Shown piece by piece: positions 50,245 through 61,705 of a stretch of 64,000 nucleotides of DNA. The notes beneath the pieces were generated by a model. That model saw only the letters and a list, made by a program, of their open reading frames with translations, did no database searches and was not told the DNA's origin. Location of the stretch: NCBI GenBank assembly GCA_964030475.1, contig CAXIPT010000002.1, positions 11,586,948-11,650,947 of the forward strand, written 5' to 3'. Positions within the stretch are counted from its first letter, which is position 1; each line of letters starts with the position of its first letter. A program made the translations under genes and the position numbers. This stretch comes from Tethya wilhelma (Eukaryota > Porifera > Demospongiae > Tethyida > Tethyidae).

Positions 50245-50933
50245 TCACTGACCATTCTTTTTCCTCATTTCAACCCACACCTCTCCATCAGGATAGCTGT
50301 GCTTCTTCAAGGAGTCTTCTTTCATTTCCGAGTAGCCTGGAGTTTCAGCAGGAAGATAATTTCCACCGATGACCTTTATAGGGGATATGAAATGCTCGTG
50401 AAGATGATCTGCAAATTCGACCATCCGTTTCTCCAAGCTGGCAGCCACGCAGATGTAATCAAACATCACAAGATGTTGGACGTACTCGCACAGCCCCACA
50501 CCCCCGGCGTGAGGACAAACTGGAATATTGAACTTTGCAGCCAAGAGAATCACAGAGAGGATTTCGTTGACTCCACCTAGTCGGCAGGCATCAATCTGGC
50601 AGTAGTCCATTGCTTCCGCCTCAAGAAATTGCTTGAACATGACTCGATTTTGACACATTTCACCCGTGGCTACTCCAATGTTGTATTTCTTCAAAGCTTT
50701 GCGGATTTTGGCGTGGCCCAGGATATCGTCACAGTTGGTTGGCTCCTCGATCCAAAGGGGTTGGAATTCAGCGAGCTGGGTCATGTGCTGAATGGCATAG
50801 TCCACATCCCATTTCTAAGAGTGAGATGTAGATAAAAATTATGATAGTTATTCTGATGTAAAAAGCATTATAAAAAAGACAAAACGTTCAAAAACTATTA
50901 GGATATATAGAACTGAACACAAGCATGCACGCA

Positions 50934-51006
<73 letters not shown>

Positions 51007-51836
51007 AGAGAGAGACGTACCTGATTAGCATCAGTCATGAGGGGATAATCATATCCAACCTCCTCGCGGATGATTCGAGCTCTCCTGGCATCATCATCCA
51101 CGTCCAGTCCGACCTTCATCTTGAATCGTGTGAACCCTGCTGCCAGTGCCTCTTTGCACCGAGCTCTGACCGTCTCCTCGCTATACCCAATCCATCCAAC
51201 TGAAGTGATGTAAGCAGGGAATCCTTTGGTCCTCATCTCTTCCTCTCGCAGTCCTCGAGTCGCTACGTTACGTTCAAGAATACCTTTAGCCTCTTCTTTT
51301 GTCAGCACGTCAGTGATGTGGGTGAAATCGATCACAGACACAATCTCGTCTGGTGTCATGTCGCACAGGAGCTTCCACACGGGCTTGCCTTCTATCTTTC
51401 CCCACAGGTCCCAGAGTGCGTTCACGAGTGCAGCTGTAGCAAGATGAACGACACCCTTCTCAGGCCCAATCCATCTTAGCTGACTCTCGTTCACAAGTGT
51501 GTGCCAAAACGTTCCAAAGTCCGTGTACACTTCGAGGAGGGATTTGCCGACGACTAGAGGACGCAGGGCTTCAATAGCAGCCACTACAACCTCCGTACCT
51601 CGTCCCACAGTGAACGTCAACCCGTGGCCTTTGTACTGCACGCCTGACACGGACATTACCACGTAAGCTGCCGAGTAATCGGGGTCTTTGTGGACGGCAT
51701 CCGAGCCGTGAGCTTCCAGGGAGGTCGGGAAGCGCACATCAGTGATGGTCAGGCCGCTGATGATGCTAGAAGGCTTGAGTTTCTTCTTCAACTCCGAAAA
51801 CATCTTGTAAGCGCGCACCTCTGCTTGAAATGCCAC
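50245..51836 (-). CDS. ENOSF1: Enolase superfamily member 1 (L-fuconate dehydratase)
   Basis: ENOSF1 is a mandelate-racemase-type enzyme that dehydrates L-fuconate. Two exons (51021..51836 and 50245..50814) join in phase, 461 aa (human about 443). The N-terminal cap has LTITDVRFPTSLEAHGSDAV. The barrel has FTRFKMKVGLDVDDDARRAR (catalytic Lys motif KxK), then the metal ligands PLMTDANQ, LWIEEPT and ATGEMCQNRVMFKQFL, DYCQIDACRLGGVNEI and the base His in PVCPHAGGVGLCEYVQHL. The intron holds a (CA)n tract (50939-51002). The start is chosen at MAFQAEVRAYKMFSELKKKL; the later Met at residue 12 would also keep the catalytic domain. Confidence 0.95.
50939..51002. repeat. (CA)n microsatellite in the ENOSF1 intron
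   Basis: 64 bp of CA dinucleotides followed by (GA)5, ending near the exon 1 donor at 51019-51020. Confidence 0.95.
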
Positions 51837-51998
51837 GCACCTCTTATCGTTATAAATTGTTTTTTAACTTGACGATATTTTACCATTCTATATATGTGTT
51901 TTCTGTAAGGTGCAAATATTTCTGTTGCTTGAAGTATATAAATATGAAGGATTATAAACAAAGATATGTTATGTATTAATTACATTATTGTATCCTAG

Positions 51999-53156
51999 TT
52001 AAGTTTTTCTACAGCAATTAAGTCTGGGTCTTGTTTTGTCAGTTAATGTAAAAGAGTCATTTGTCACACTTCCATCCGGGCTGGGACTTGAGCTATGTCT
52101 TGCAGACAGTGTACCAACATGATCAATGGTTGTTGCCTGTACAATAAGTAACACAAAATTAGAAACATATCAATCCAAACCATGATACTGGCTTTGTAAA
52201 GACAACACAGATACTATCTATGATCATACATGTTAAAGTTGGTGGACGGAATAATTTTATGAGGACAATTAACAGAGCAATGGATTTGAGACCCATGTCC
52301 TTTAAGTAGTGAGCTTAGGCTGCATATTTATTATCCAGGCTAAGCAAATTGCATACCTCTTGTCCTGGTTGAAAGATGTTATTTGTGTGTATCAAGTTCT
52401 CGGCAAGTTTATAGAATGCCTTCTTTATATTCTTCCCCGTTGTAACACTTGTTTCAATGAAAGGTTGACTGTCCCTATCTGCCAACTATTATATGAATGG
52501 AAATATGCAACATAATAATAAAAAACAGTTTTTAAAAAATCTTGCTCTACCTGTTTAGCATTCTCTGTTGGAACTTGTCTCAATGATTCCAGGTCACACT
52601 TATTGCCCACAACCACCATAGCCACACCTCTTAAACCAGCCTGAAAAAATTTAGTATTGACAAGAAGGAGGTAAATGTAAGAATGTGAGGCTTGAAATAA
52701 CACTAGGCCTGGGCATTGTTTACACACTGTCTATCAGTCCTCCATATTTACTATACACAATGGGTTACACATATCACCAAATGAACACTACAGATCTATA
52801 TATAGGAGAGATAATTGTTGCGGCTGTTTGTTGTGAATTACACACTAGTCTTGCTCGTCCTCAGGCCCACTGTGTGCTGCTAATTGCTCAAGCAGCATGC
52901 AGAAGCCTGGGAATGAGGCTATATACACACATACATAGTAAATGTATGTACCTCATCAATGGTTTGTGTCCATCTCATCAGCGTTCTGAAGCTCTCGATA
53001 TTTGAAATGTCATAAACTAGTACAATACCCTGTTACATGAAATCATGGGGAAGAGAGAGGGTAATGACTTGAACTAAAGGGTGTGTGTACTTACTTGAGT
53101 TCCTCTGAAAAACTGTTTTGTGAAAGTAAAAAATCTCTCTTGTCCAACTGTATCCC

Positions 53157-53194
<38 letters not shown>

Positions 53195-54682
53195 GGTTGC
53201 CTACAGCATAGATACTATACATCATCACATACTTACCATATTCTTAATTTGACCTTTGTACCCCGAACTGAGACAACAACATCACTGAAATCCATTCCTG
53301 CAATATTTTCCAATGTACATAGACACACACAAAATGAAAAGTGTGTGATAAAAAAACAAAAACGCACAGAATATTTTACATCCCCAAATAAGCAACAGTA
53401 TTTCTAAACATGATCAACAAGTTATCCCCATGTGTATCATGCCCAGCTATGCCATATAAATTGTATGTCTTTATGTCTACCACAGTGACATTGTCGCACT
53501 CACTCACATGAGCTGTAGATAAAATGTTCTCAAAAAGCTCTCTAACAATGGCCTGTTCAAGTACCTAAAGCAAGTTCTCATGTAATCTCTAAATCACTGA
53601 TCAAGACAAAGACATGCAACACAGCAGGCACAGAATGGCAAGATATAAATCTATGAAAGTACCTCAATTTCAGGAGTATAGATAAAGATCTTCTAGCATT
53701 CTTTGGTAACATAAATTGTAAGGTTGCACCATAGGTTCCCCTGCTATATTATCTATACTTTCACACATACACACTACTCAATGAGTCAGTGGACAAGATC
53801 CTTCCCAACAGCTTTTCCAAAATTATTCTCTCAAAAACACACACACACACACAACAAAGATTTTGTTGATCAACTTTGCGGCTCCTAATTTCCATAATGC
53901 CTGACCAAAATCATTCTTAGTACATTTTAGCACCCAAACAGAAGCATTAACTGTTGAACACTTAAACAGATATCATATTATCCACAGCCACAACAAACAT
54001 CATTGATCTATATTGAAAATGGCATTCTTCATTCCTTAACTGGCAGCTTCATTATTACGAGAACACAAACTGAGCAAGATAAACTGTGTGATATCAATAT
54101 GTAAGGACTCACAAACGACTCCATTAGGTATACAGCTATTGTAATGCAAATTGAGGCTTGGATAGTGTAATTGAAGGTGTACTCTACAATAGTGTTACTG
54201 TATACAGTATACCCAATATGGCCTTGGCTTAATGTTTTCAGTGTCACTCAGAGAAAGTTTAGGGATTCAGATGCATTAAGATGCAATATTGACAGCTATT
54301 ATAATACTCACCAAATAATCACAACAGCACTATACATGTGTACACTAGACTATATCCTGTCAGCCACTGCAGTTGTCACAAGCTAGCTAGGTTCCCTCTC
54401 ACCAAAACTTTCTTATTCATAACTCAAAGCATTATAGTTTACAATACTAGCTACCTTCCTTTCACTAAGCCCTTTGGATCTTTGATCTGCTCACATACAC
54501 AACATGCTTCAGTACTATTTATTACCTATTGTAGGCATCAGTTTCTGTGAATCTTTATCTCCAGCATAAGCTCTTATCAAACTTGTCTTTCCAACATTGC
54601 TGTTCCCAAGAACCAACACTTTGAAGCTTGCTGCCACCACTTCATCTGAGACAGCTCCATCTGTAGACTCTGCAGCTGCCAT
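51999..54682 (-). CDS. Rab-like small GTPase with DTVGQ switch II and CCRKT tail
   Basis: A Rab-family GTPase. Seven exons join in phase: 54526..54682, 53237..53297, 53095..53155, 52952..53029, 52551..52640, 52357..52485 and 51999..52136, 237 aa. Motifs: KVLVLGNSNVGKTSLI (P-loop), PTIGMDFSDVVVSV (switch I; Thr kept), WDTVGQERFFTFTKQFF (switch II has Val where nearly all Rabs have Ala), GIVLVYDISN, VVVGNKCDLESLRQ (G4) and ETSVTTGKN (G5; Val for Ala). The hypervariable tail ends NCCRKT, so a double cysteine four residues from the end may be geranylgeranylated. The subfamily is unassigned; RAB18/RAB10-like is possible. A 1.2-kb first intron is notable. It is divergent from the Ig gene. Confidence 0.9.
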
Positions 54683-55031
54683 CTCTATACACAACTTTTC
54701 AAAAATATATAGATAATTTTATGTGGGGAGGATCAGCTTTATAGTCAGTGGCTAACATAAATAGAGAAAGACAGAGGAATTCGAGAGAAACGTCTGTAAA
54801 GACACTTCACTCACCTGTTTCTGTGTGTAAATAGACCTAGTACCTGAAGTTAGTAGTAACCTATGTTTCAAACAGCCAAGGAGCTCGGTGCAGCAGAAAA
54901 TATTTGCATGACTTGTGGGTGTGGCGAGGGACTACCCCTTTTTAAATGTGTGGTTTATTAAAGCTTAACTAGCCCCTCCCCCTATTTTGGTACACAAAGT
55001 GCAACAGTTGCTGCAAACGCCATATCTGAAG
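54683..55031. promoter_or_regulatory. Divergent promoter region Rab-like / Ig-TM gene
   Basis: 349 bp between start codons. A GGGTGTGGCGAGGG box (GC/CACCC-like) lies at 54917-54930. No TATA box was recognised on either strand. Confidence 0.45.
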
Positions 55032-58000
55032 ATGAACGTAGCTGTGTTGTTAGGATCAGGAATAGTGCTGAGTCTAGTGTGTATATCCACAGGTATTGAT
55101 GAGTTGTTCAAAAGTTAATGCATGACAATAACTGCTAAAATTATTGTTCAAATTAGTTGTAAATCTATTAATTTTATTATTGTACGCCATTTATGCATGT
55201 ATTCTGATCTTTGATTTACAAAACTGACACAATGCCCTGCCACACACAGCTCAATCACAGGTATTCTTTGCAGATGAACCGCAAGATGTTTCTGTAAAAG
55301 AAGGAGAAAGCTTCAGTCTTAGGTACCTGACTTATTGATGTGCATGTTATTGGAGAATATTATTCTATGCTTGTTACTGCTCTATCTATATAAACAGCTG
55401 TAGGGCAGTGTTGACCGATAATCCAGCTGTCAGGCTAACCCACACATGGCAAAGGGAAGGGAACAGCACTATCCTTGAACAAGGAAACAGGTACATAATA
55501 TTTAATAGCTGGTGTAAGAAGTTTCTGGCTAGTCTAAACTATACCATAACATTAAGTGGAGGATGAGATGGTCAGTTTATACCTAGCTTCCAGCTACATA
55601 TATAGCACTAGGGACTTTAATGTGATAATGCTCTGCTTATTTCTTTTCTCTTTCATGCTGAAGGGAGAGGTATATAGTTCACGAGTGTAAAATTAAAGGT
55701 CTCAATAAAGATAACCAAGCATTAATGTTGGGTCCATGTTTTAGTCGAGGAGCTATCATTGTCATACATTAACCATCGTTAGCATTGCAAACTGTTATAA
55801 ATGATAAAGAAGTTGAAAGGTTAACTTCTAAAGAGAAGTTTCTTTGTAGTGTGAGTGCATACAGTATGATACATGCCATCCCATCACCTTTGGAAGGTAC
55901 AGATCGGGTCACAAATATTACAGCATGTTAGATTCATGAGGTGCATGTGTAGCCAATGAAGCAACTTAACATCTATGACAATATGCAATATTATGTATGC
56001 CTCCAATGTGGGTCTACCTATGAATACTGGCATTGCTATTTCTTTGTGTGTGGCAGCCGCATATAATTATATATATATGCATGCAAGTAACATATTCATT
56101 GCACTATTATATGTATTAATGTGTGTATATAGCTATTCCGTGATGCAAGCTGGCCTTCAAGACATAGGTGTTTACATCTGCACGGTTTACAACGATGAAG
56201 GAGTTGAACTTGCCAGCAGGAATGCCTCAGTTACTGTCACAGAAGTGGAGAGTAGGTTGAGCCAAGGAGCTATCATTGCCATTGCAGTATCACTATCGGT
56301 TGGAGTGGTTCTTGCACTGATCATATTGACCATTCTATGTCTATGGTGAGGCTGCAATCAAACACAACCTGCATGCGCTATGCATGATAAGTCAATATCT
56401 CATGACTCATAAGTACACACTATATTTGTAGGATATTACTGTGTGCTCAAAATGACAACTTCTGGGACAAGAAACCTCAGGGCAATCGGAATGCTTTAGC
56501 GAGTCGTCGACCTTCAATTGCCTTTGGGTATCTGAGTGATCCTAAGGATGTAGCTGGATTTGCACCTGGCTATGCAACAAAGAGTGTTTCTAAAAAGCGG
56601 TAAGTAGTATATAAGAACCACCTTCTGACGGTCAGACCATTAAAAAGTGACCACATAATTATAGCTATACCAGATGAAAGATCATAAAATTTAATGTGAT
56701 ATTTTCCAAATCCAAATACTAGATCAAAGAGCCTCACTCACCTCTTCCCAGAATTCGATGACCCATACAAGAGTATCAGCAGTCCCAGTACAGAGGATCT
56801 ACTGTCTCAGAGTGCACATGGGAACACTGACATTGAAGACTACAACAGACAACTTGAGGAACAGCTCGACAAAGAATTACTGAGTGTCGATGAATCTCTC
56901 TTTGAACAAGACACTAAACCAACAAAGTACAAATCCGAAAGTAACTTAAAGCCTGAGAACATGATTGAAAGTATCTCCAAGCAATCCAGAACCATTCCAG
57001 TTGAAGATCTTTCAAAACGCCACCGTAAACAAAGTGACCCTTTCTTCATCCACAAAGTTAAGATCAAAACAAAGCAGGCCAATGTTGGAGGGGCTGGAAC
57101 TGACATGGACAGTAGGAGATCAAGCTTGAAGAGTACCAGTGATGTCGCACAGAGTGATCTCTCAATATCAGATGACGATTCTGGCAATCAAAGTAGCTCG
57201 CTCTTTAAGAGTGTTCGATTCGATTTGAATGAAGGTGACTCTGGTGTAGCTACTGAATCTTCCACTCCTTATCACTGCAGTTCTTCACACGATCTTGAAC
57301 GAAGAGCCAGTGCTCCTGAAATAACAAAGATTCAATTCTCTCCAAGAAGAGGAAGTGCTCCAGAGTGCTATCACAAACCAAGAGTGGCTCTTGACGAAGG
57401 GATTCACGAAGCTGAATCAATAAGAGATTATACTAATGATGGAGAAACAGAGGATCATATCTCTGAAGATGGTCCAACCAATATGAGTCAAACACCCACA
57501 AGTCTAGACTCAGAAATGAACGACACACGTGGAGATGACAAACCAGAAAGTGATAAAAATGAAGGGACCACACAAGAAGTTTCTGAGATTGACAGCTCAT
57601 TTGCTACTGAAGGAAAGCTTGAAGAGAAAGAGTTCACCTTCTCCACTGAAAATGAGTCATTGAGACAAATGGACCAACTCCGTGCACATTACAATGAACC
57701 ACCTGCAGAGGAATCATCCACAAAACATGAACAGGCCACCAAAGATGACATCAAAGTACCTCGAGACAGAGTTGCAGAAATGAGACTCAAATTTCTACAG
57801 CGGGCTGATTCTGATACTGATCAAACTGAGTCTATGCCCAAGGTTCGGACACGACCCATTTCAAAACTGGTGAGTGAAAGAACACATAAGTTCATGAGCC
57901 AGGAAAAGGTAGGTCTCGAGACAAAGGATCAGTTTGCATCTGAAAGAGTCAAGTATAGAAATGCAAGGAAAGGTCCATCTGATGACATTCCACTATTTAT

Positions 58001-58322
58001 GGCTCCAGTTGGACTGAAGCAGTGGCAACCGAAACTTCTGACTGATGGAGAAAAAACTCAAGGAGATTTGTCAAAGAGAGAAGACAGTTTAGACTCAGAC
58101 AGCAGCTCCAGTGATGATGAAATGGTTGATCCTATATCCCCGGCGAAAGTAGCTGCACGTTTGTCACCAATTGGAAAGGGCTTCTCTAATAGACCACCAC
58201 ACAGTAGCTCTCCCTTTGGGAAGAGTGATGAAATGTTTGGTTCTTCAAAGAAGAAAACGTCTGCTAGAAGATTGTCTTCTATACCTGAGGAGAGCCCAAG
58301 AAGTTTGAGACAAGACTCATAA
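55032..58322 (+). CDS. Single-pass Ig-domain membrane protein with long cytoplasmic tail (735 aa)
   Basis: Family not recognised. Six exons join in phase: 55032..55092, 55250..55322, 55398..55490, 56133..56345, 56432..56599 and 56723..58322. There is a signal peptide (MNVAVLLGSGIVLSLVCIST). One Ig V/I-type domain (about 25-115) has SCRAVLTD for the first Cys, LTHTWQRE for the core Trp, and GLQDIGVYICTVYN for the D-x-G-x-Y-x-C strand. One TM helix (AIIAIAVSLSVGVVLALIIL, about 122-145) follows, then a disordered tail of ~590 residues rich in Ser, Glu and Asp. The tail has paired 14-3-3-type sites (RRASAPE and RRGSAPE), a KKRSKS cluster, acidic stretches DSDSSSSDDE and few tyrosines (DPYKS, EDYNR, AHYNEP). 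It resembles a cell-surface receptor or adhesion molecule. Confidence 0.88.
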
Positions 58323-58656
58323 CTTGTGTATCTATTGTTTGTATGCATGGCACCAAGTACACTCTGTATACCTACAAGTCTATTTTGTCAAGTCTATAGA
58401 CATGTTAATGCAGCCATCATAATTATGGTTAGAGGTAGCAGCTATTGCACTATAATTTTTACATTATTTTTTTTAAATATTATAATGAACTATTATGACA
58501 TTGTGAGCTCCATTAGTAATTACAATTATAATGTAAATTATGTACTAACAAAATCCCCCAAACAAAGAAAATAAATATGGTATACAAGCAAGACATTGTA
58601 GTTAAAAACTTGGGGGGAAAAACATACACAAAATCATTCTAGACAGAAATCTAGAT
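58323..58656. other. Convergent 3' spacer Ig-TM / TLNRD1
   Basis: 334 bp, AT-rich, with AATAAA at about 58570-58575 (+) as a candidate poly(A) signal. No gene seen. Confidence 0.6.
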
Positions 58657-59730
58657 CTAATAAAATGAGCTGTGGTCAGCAGAAGGTCTTCTTGAAGGCA
58701 TTGGTGTGTGTTCTCTAATTGACATTGACAAAAGTTTTGTTGCATCTGCCACTGCTTTACAACAATTGACTATTTTTTGCCAGCGACTCGAGCTCTTTCC
58801 GTCTTCTAGAAGGTTCTTTGAGGCACCAAGTAGCTGTATACTTGAGCCCACGATGGCCATTGCTCCTCCTAAGATATCAATTTGTGATTTGTAACCTCTT
58901 TCAGTCAGTTCTGCTGGTTTACCTGCAAATTCAGGAAACTTGGAAAACTCAACAATACAGTCAACAGCGGCCAACAGAGGCACTCCAAATAGCAAACACC
59001 TCTGGCAATCATTTTCAGCGTGTGACGATGCAAACGCTTTTAAGCTCGACAAGAATGCAGCAGTGGAACCTTGGAGACATTCCACACAATTAGCAAACTG
59101 TGTCTGATCAGACTTGCTGACTCGGCTATCTTCCGATGCAAGTTTACAGCCCTGTGTTAGCACACCGATACTATCAGCAAACGTTCTTGAAATGCTCAAG
59201 ACTTCATCTCTTGTGAGGATCTCGCTGTAAGTCGGCTTAAACTTTTCGTACGACATGTGCACTGCTTGTCGAGCTCGTTCAAACAAGTATCGATTGATGA
59301 CACCTGGTTCAGCAGGCCTACACTGAACATCGGTCAATGATGTCAAGTAGGCTGCCTGTGCTGCGGCCTCTGTTAGGAGAATAACCTGATCAGAAATTTT
59401 GTGCACTACTCTCTGGACATCGCTGAGATTCTCTAGGTCCAGTTGCCGTGTGAGTTCCTTGATGGATATTGCGAGTGCTTTGGTGTTTGTGACAATGATG
59501 TCCCGTGATTTTCCATAGGAATCGTCTCTCTGAGCTACGGGAGCAAGAGAGCCATGTTGGTGGTGCAGCTGAGAGGAGGATAGGTTAGGAGATGTGTTCG
59601 ATTGGAGCAAAAGAAGGTCGGCTACAAGTTGTATCCTCTCACACGAATCATTGCAAGTGAGCCCAATGTGTTTTGGTTTGATTGAGACTTCACTGTTGGT
59701 CATGTAGCCAGTGCTTGCTAGAGCAGCCAT
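58657..59730 (-). CDS. TLNRD1: Talin rod domain-containing protein 1
   Basis: TLNRD1 (MESDC1) is a helical talin R7R8-like protein that binds and bundles F-actin. A single coding exon, 357 aa (human 362). The ATG at 59730 is used because a splice acceptor (CAAACAG|GTGCAC) lies 24 bp upstream and no ATG precedes it in the exon. Matches include MTNSEVSIKPKHIGLTCNDS, CERIQLVADLLLLQSN, DIIVTNTKALAISIKELTRQ, TEAAAQAAYLTSLTDVQCRP, RYLFERARQAVHMSYEKFK and KIVNCCKAVADATKLLS. Helical amphipathic spacing runs throughout; there is no TM or signal. The coding region lacks introns as in vertebrates; only the 5' UTR appears spliced. Confidence 0.95.
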   Translation of the reverse strand: MAALASTGYMTNSEVSIKPKHIGLTCNDSCERIQLVADLLLLQSNTSPNLSSSQLHHQHGSLAPVAQRDDSYGKSRDIIVTNTKALAISIKELTRQLDLENLSDVQRVVHKISDQVILLTEAAAQAAYLTSLTDVQCRPAEPGVINRYLFERARQAVHMSYEKFKPTYSEILTRDEVLSISRTFADSIGVLTQGCKLASEDSRVSKSDQTQFANCVECLQGSTAAFLSSLKAFASSHAENDCQRCLLFGVPLLAAVDCIVEFSKFPEFAGKPAELTERGYKSQIDILGGAMAIVGSSIQLLGASKNLLEDGKSSSRWQKIVNCCKAVADATKLLSMSIREHTPMPSRRPSADHSSFY

Positions 59731-60164
59731 GTGTGTTGGGTGTTGTTTGTGCACCTGTTTGAAAAATGGGTGTGTTCAGAATTTATTATAACTACAAATT
59801 ATATCAGATTCATGTGGTTAAAAATTAGTCTAAGCAATACTATTTAAGTGCATAGATTTTCTACTAGCAATACACTAGTAAAGTAATACAGGCCTACCTC
59901 TCTGTGTAGCTGTACGGAGAAGAGAATCGAAATCCTGCAAGTAGCCCACTGCAAAAAGAGCCACACCCATCTAGAGCAAACTCGAACAGTGGGCGTGGCT
60001 CACGTCATGGAATCTGGATGCTGGATCGCAGATCGGGACTCAGACGTCTCCCCATTTTATGCTGAGTGAGCAGTTTCAACAGGTATGTCACATGTGGAGA
60101 TCAAAGTTTATAAGCTGAAAATGACTCTCTCTTGTGTGTTTCAGGATTTTCAGAGTGTTTCAAG
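59731..60164. promoter_or_regulatory. Divergent promoter region TLNRD1 / ISOC
   Basis: 434 bp between start codons, including 5' UTR introns on both sides (acceptors at about 59755 and 60143). The core has GGGCGTGGC (59991-59999), TCACGTCA near 60000 and GACGTC near 60035. Specific factors are not assigned. Confidence 0.5.
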
Positions 60165-60722
60165 ATGGCCTCTGTGGTGACCAGGAGTCTTGGCAGGCTG
60201 ACTGCTAACAGCTGCTACTTCTTTCTCTGTGACATGCAAGAGAAGTTTCGTCCCAGCATCCGATACTTCCCTGAAATCATCACTGTTGCTCAAAAATTGG
60301 TTTGTTCATTGCCAAACTTTTGCACTATAGTTTTTAGTTATAGATACAATACGGACTTTAGACTTTGCATACGTCACTGCCATATCTCGGTTGATTTAAA
60401 ACATGATGCAATTTTTATACGTACTAATAGGTTCAAGCTGCTAATATTCTCGAAATACCTGTCATTGCAACAGAACAGTACCCAAAAGGTGATCCTGTAT
60501 ATAAATTTGAGCTTCATTTGGACCATTACATCATAATGATGTCACCATGTATGCTCCACTCTCCATCCCATACATACAGGACTGGGGAATACTGTGAGTG
60601 AAATAGATGTGAGTGCAGCTAAGGTGTTTGACAAGACAGTGTTCTCCATGGTGATACCTGAAGTGGAGAAGATCCTTGAGGCTGATGACACCAGGAAGTC
60701 TGTGGTCCTGTTTGGGATTGAG
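60165..60722 (+). CDS. ISOC2: Isochorismatase-domain protein ISOC1/2-like, 3' exons missing
   Basis: Isochorismatase-fold hydrolase of the ISOC1/ISOC2 group. Exons 60165..60299, 60431..60488 and 60580..60722 join in phase and give SCYFFLCDMQEKFRPSIRYF (catalytic Asp in CDMQ), PEIITVAQKL, LEIPVIATEQYPKGLGNTV, KTVFSMVIPEVEKIL and KSVVLFGIE. The next block should be ETHVCVxQT with the nucleophile cysteine; it and the C-terminal third are absent. The donor at 60723 is normal. What follows is repeat-like sequence up to a single N at 61478, so the lost exons probably lie in an assembly gap. Choice between ISOC1 and ISOC2 is uncertain. Confidence 0.85.
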
Positions 60723-61705
60723 GTATATATATATAATGTGATCAGGTCAAAGTACATGATATTGTGATGCGTGCATAAGAGTCCTCATTAAGCCTCGGCG
60801 CGTGCGTAGCACGTGCAGAGGGTTATGGTAGTCGTTTTGTCTGTCTGTCCCATCGAAATCTCAAGAAAGACAGCTCTAGCGACAAAATTGATGGTACTTA
60901 CGTTCATAACTCTGAATGATCTTGTAAAATTATATTTTTTGCTGTCCAAAACACTGTAGTTCTTGAGTTTTGAGGCTTTTGTGCTTCTGTTTGAGCGATT
61001 AGCTTCGAGGCCACGCCTACTAATTTGGTGTGCATTATCTAGAATTTGTATTGCTGAGGTCCAATGCTGCATGGCTCTTTGCATGCATGGCTGTTGGTTA
61101 GTGTTGTTTGGCAAGACAGACATTAGTTGGTCTGCTTTCTATGTAAGCATATAGGGCATGCAAAGACTTTACACAAGCTATAGATCATTATAGCTAATGC
61201 ATCTAGCTGTGGTTAGCTAGGCTCTTACTGAGGCCCAGCTCATCAGTGCTAGACTTTGCTCATGTGGTTTATAGTCTGTAACGTGCTGCTTCACCATAGC
61301 CGTGTTAGCTATGCTGGCCACTAGATGGATCATAGCCTGTAGTTTTGAAGTTTTCAGTGATACTGAGTTATGTTACACTCTTGTAAACTGTATGCATATA
61401 AGTGTGGTAGCTAGTTGAGGGAGCCTCGGTGCCTTCATTTTAATGAGAAAAGGTTCTTGGGTTCTCCACTAGTTTTANAGAGGTGCATCGCCCGCGCAGT
61501 AGCCAAATTCGCAAAATTAATTTCTAATATTGTTTTATTGACATTTTAAAAATTCGCTTATTTAGAGAAGAGTATTCGGTTAATTAGATATTGGAGTCTG
61601 GAATACATAATCTATGCACAAATCCACATAATAAGTATGATGATGTTTATTGAATTAGCACAAAATAATCAATATACAATTTGAATACATACAACCATTA
61701 CATCG
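60723..61705. other. Repeat-like stretch and single N between ISOC and BUB1
   Basis: 983 bp. A GC-rich start (CCTCGGCGCGTGCGTAGCAC at about 60795) looks like the terminus of an interspersed element. Scattered GCCTCGG/CCTCGGTG copies and a further GCATCGCCCGCGCAGTAG block after the N (61478) suggest a partly assembled repeat. No coding motif is recognised. Confidence 0.55.
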
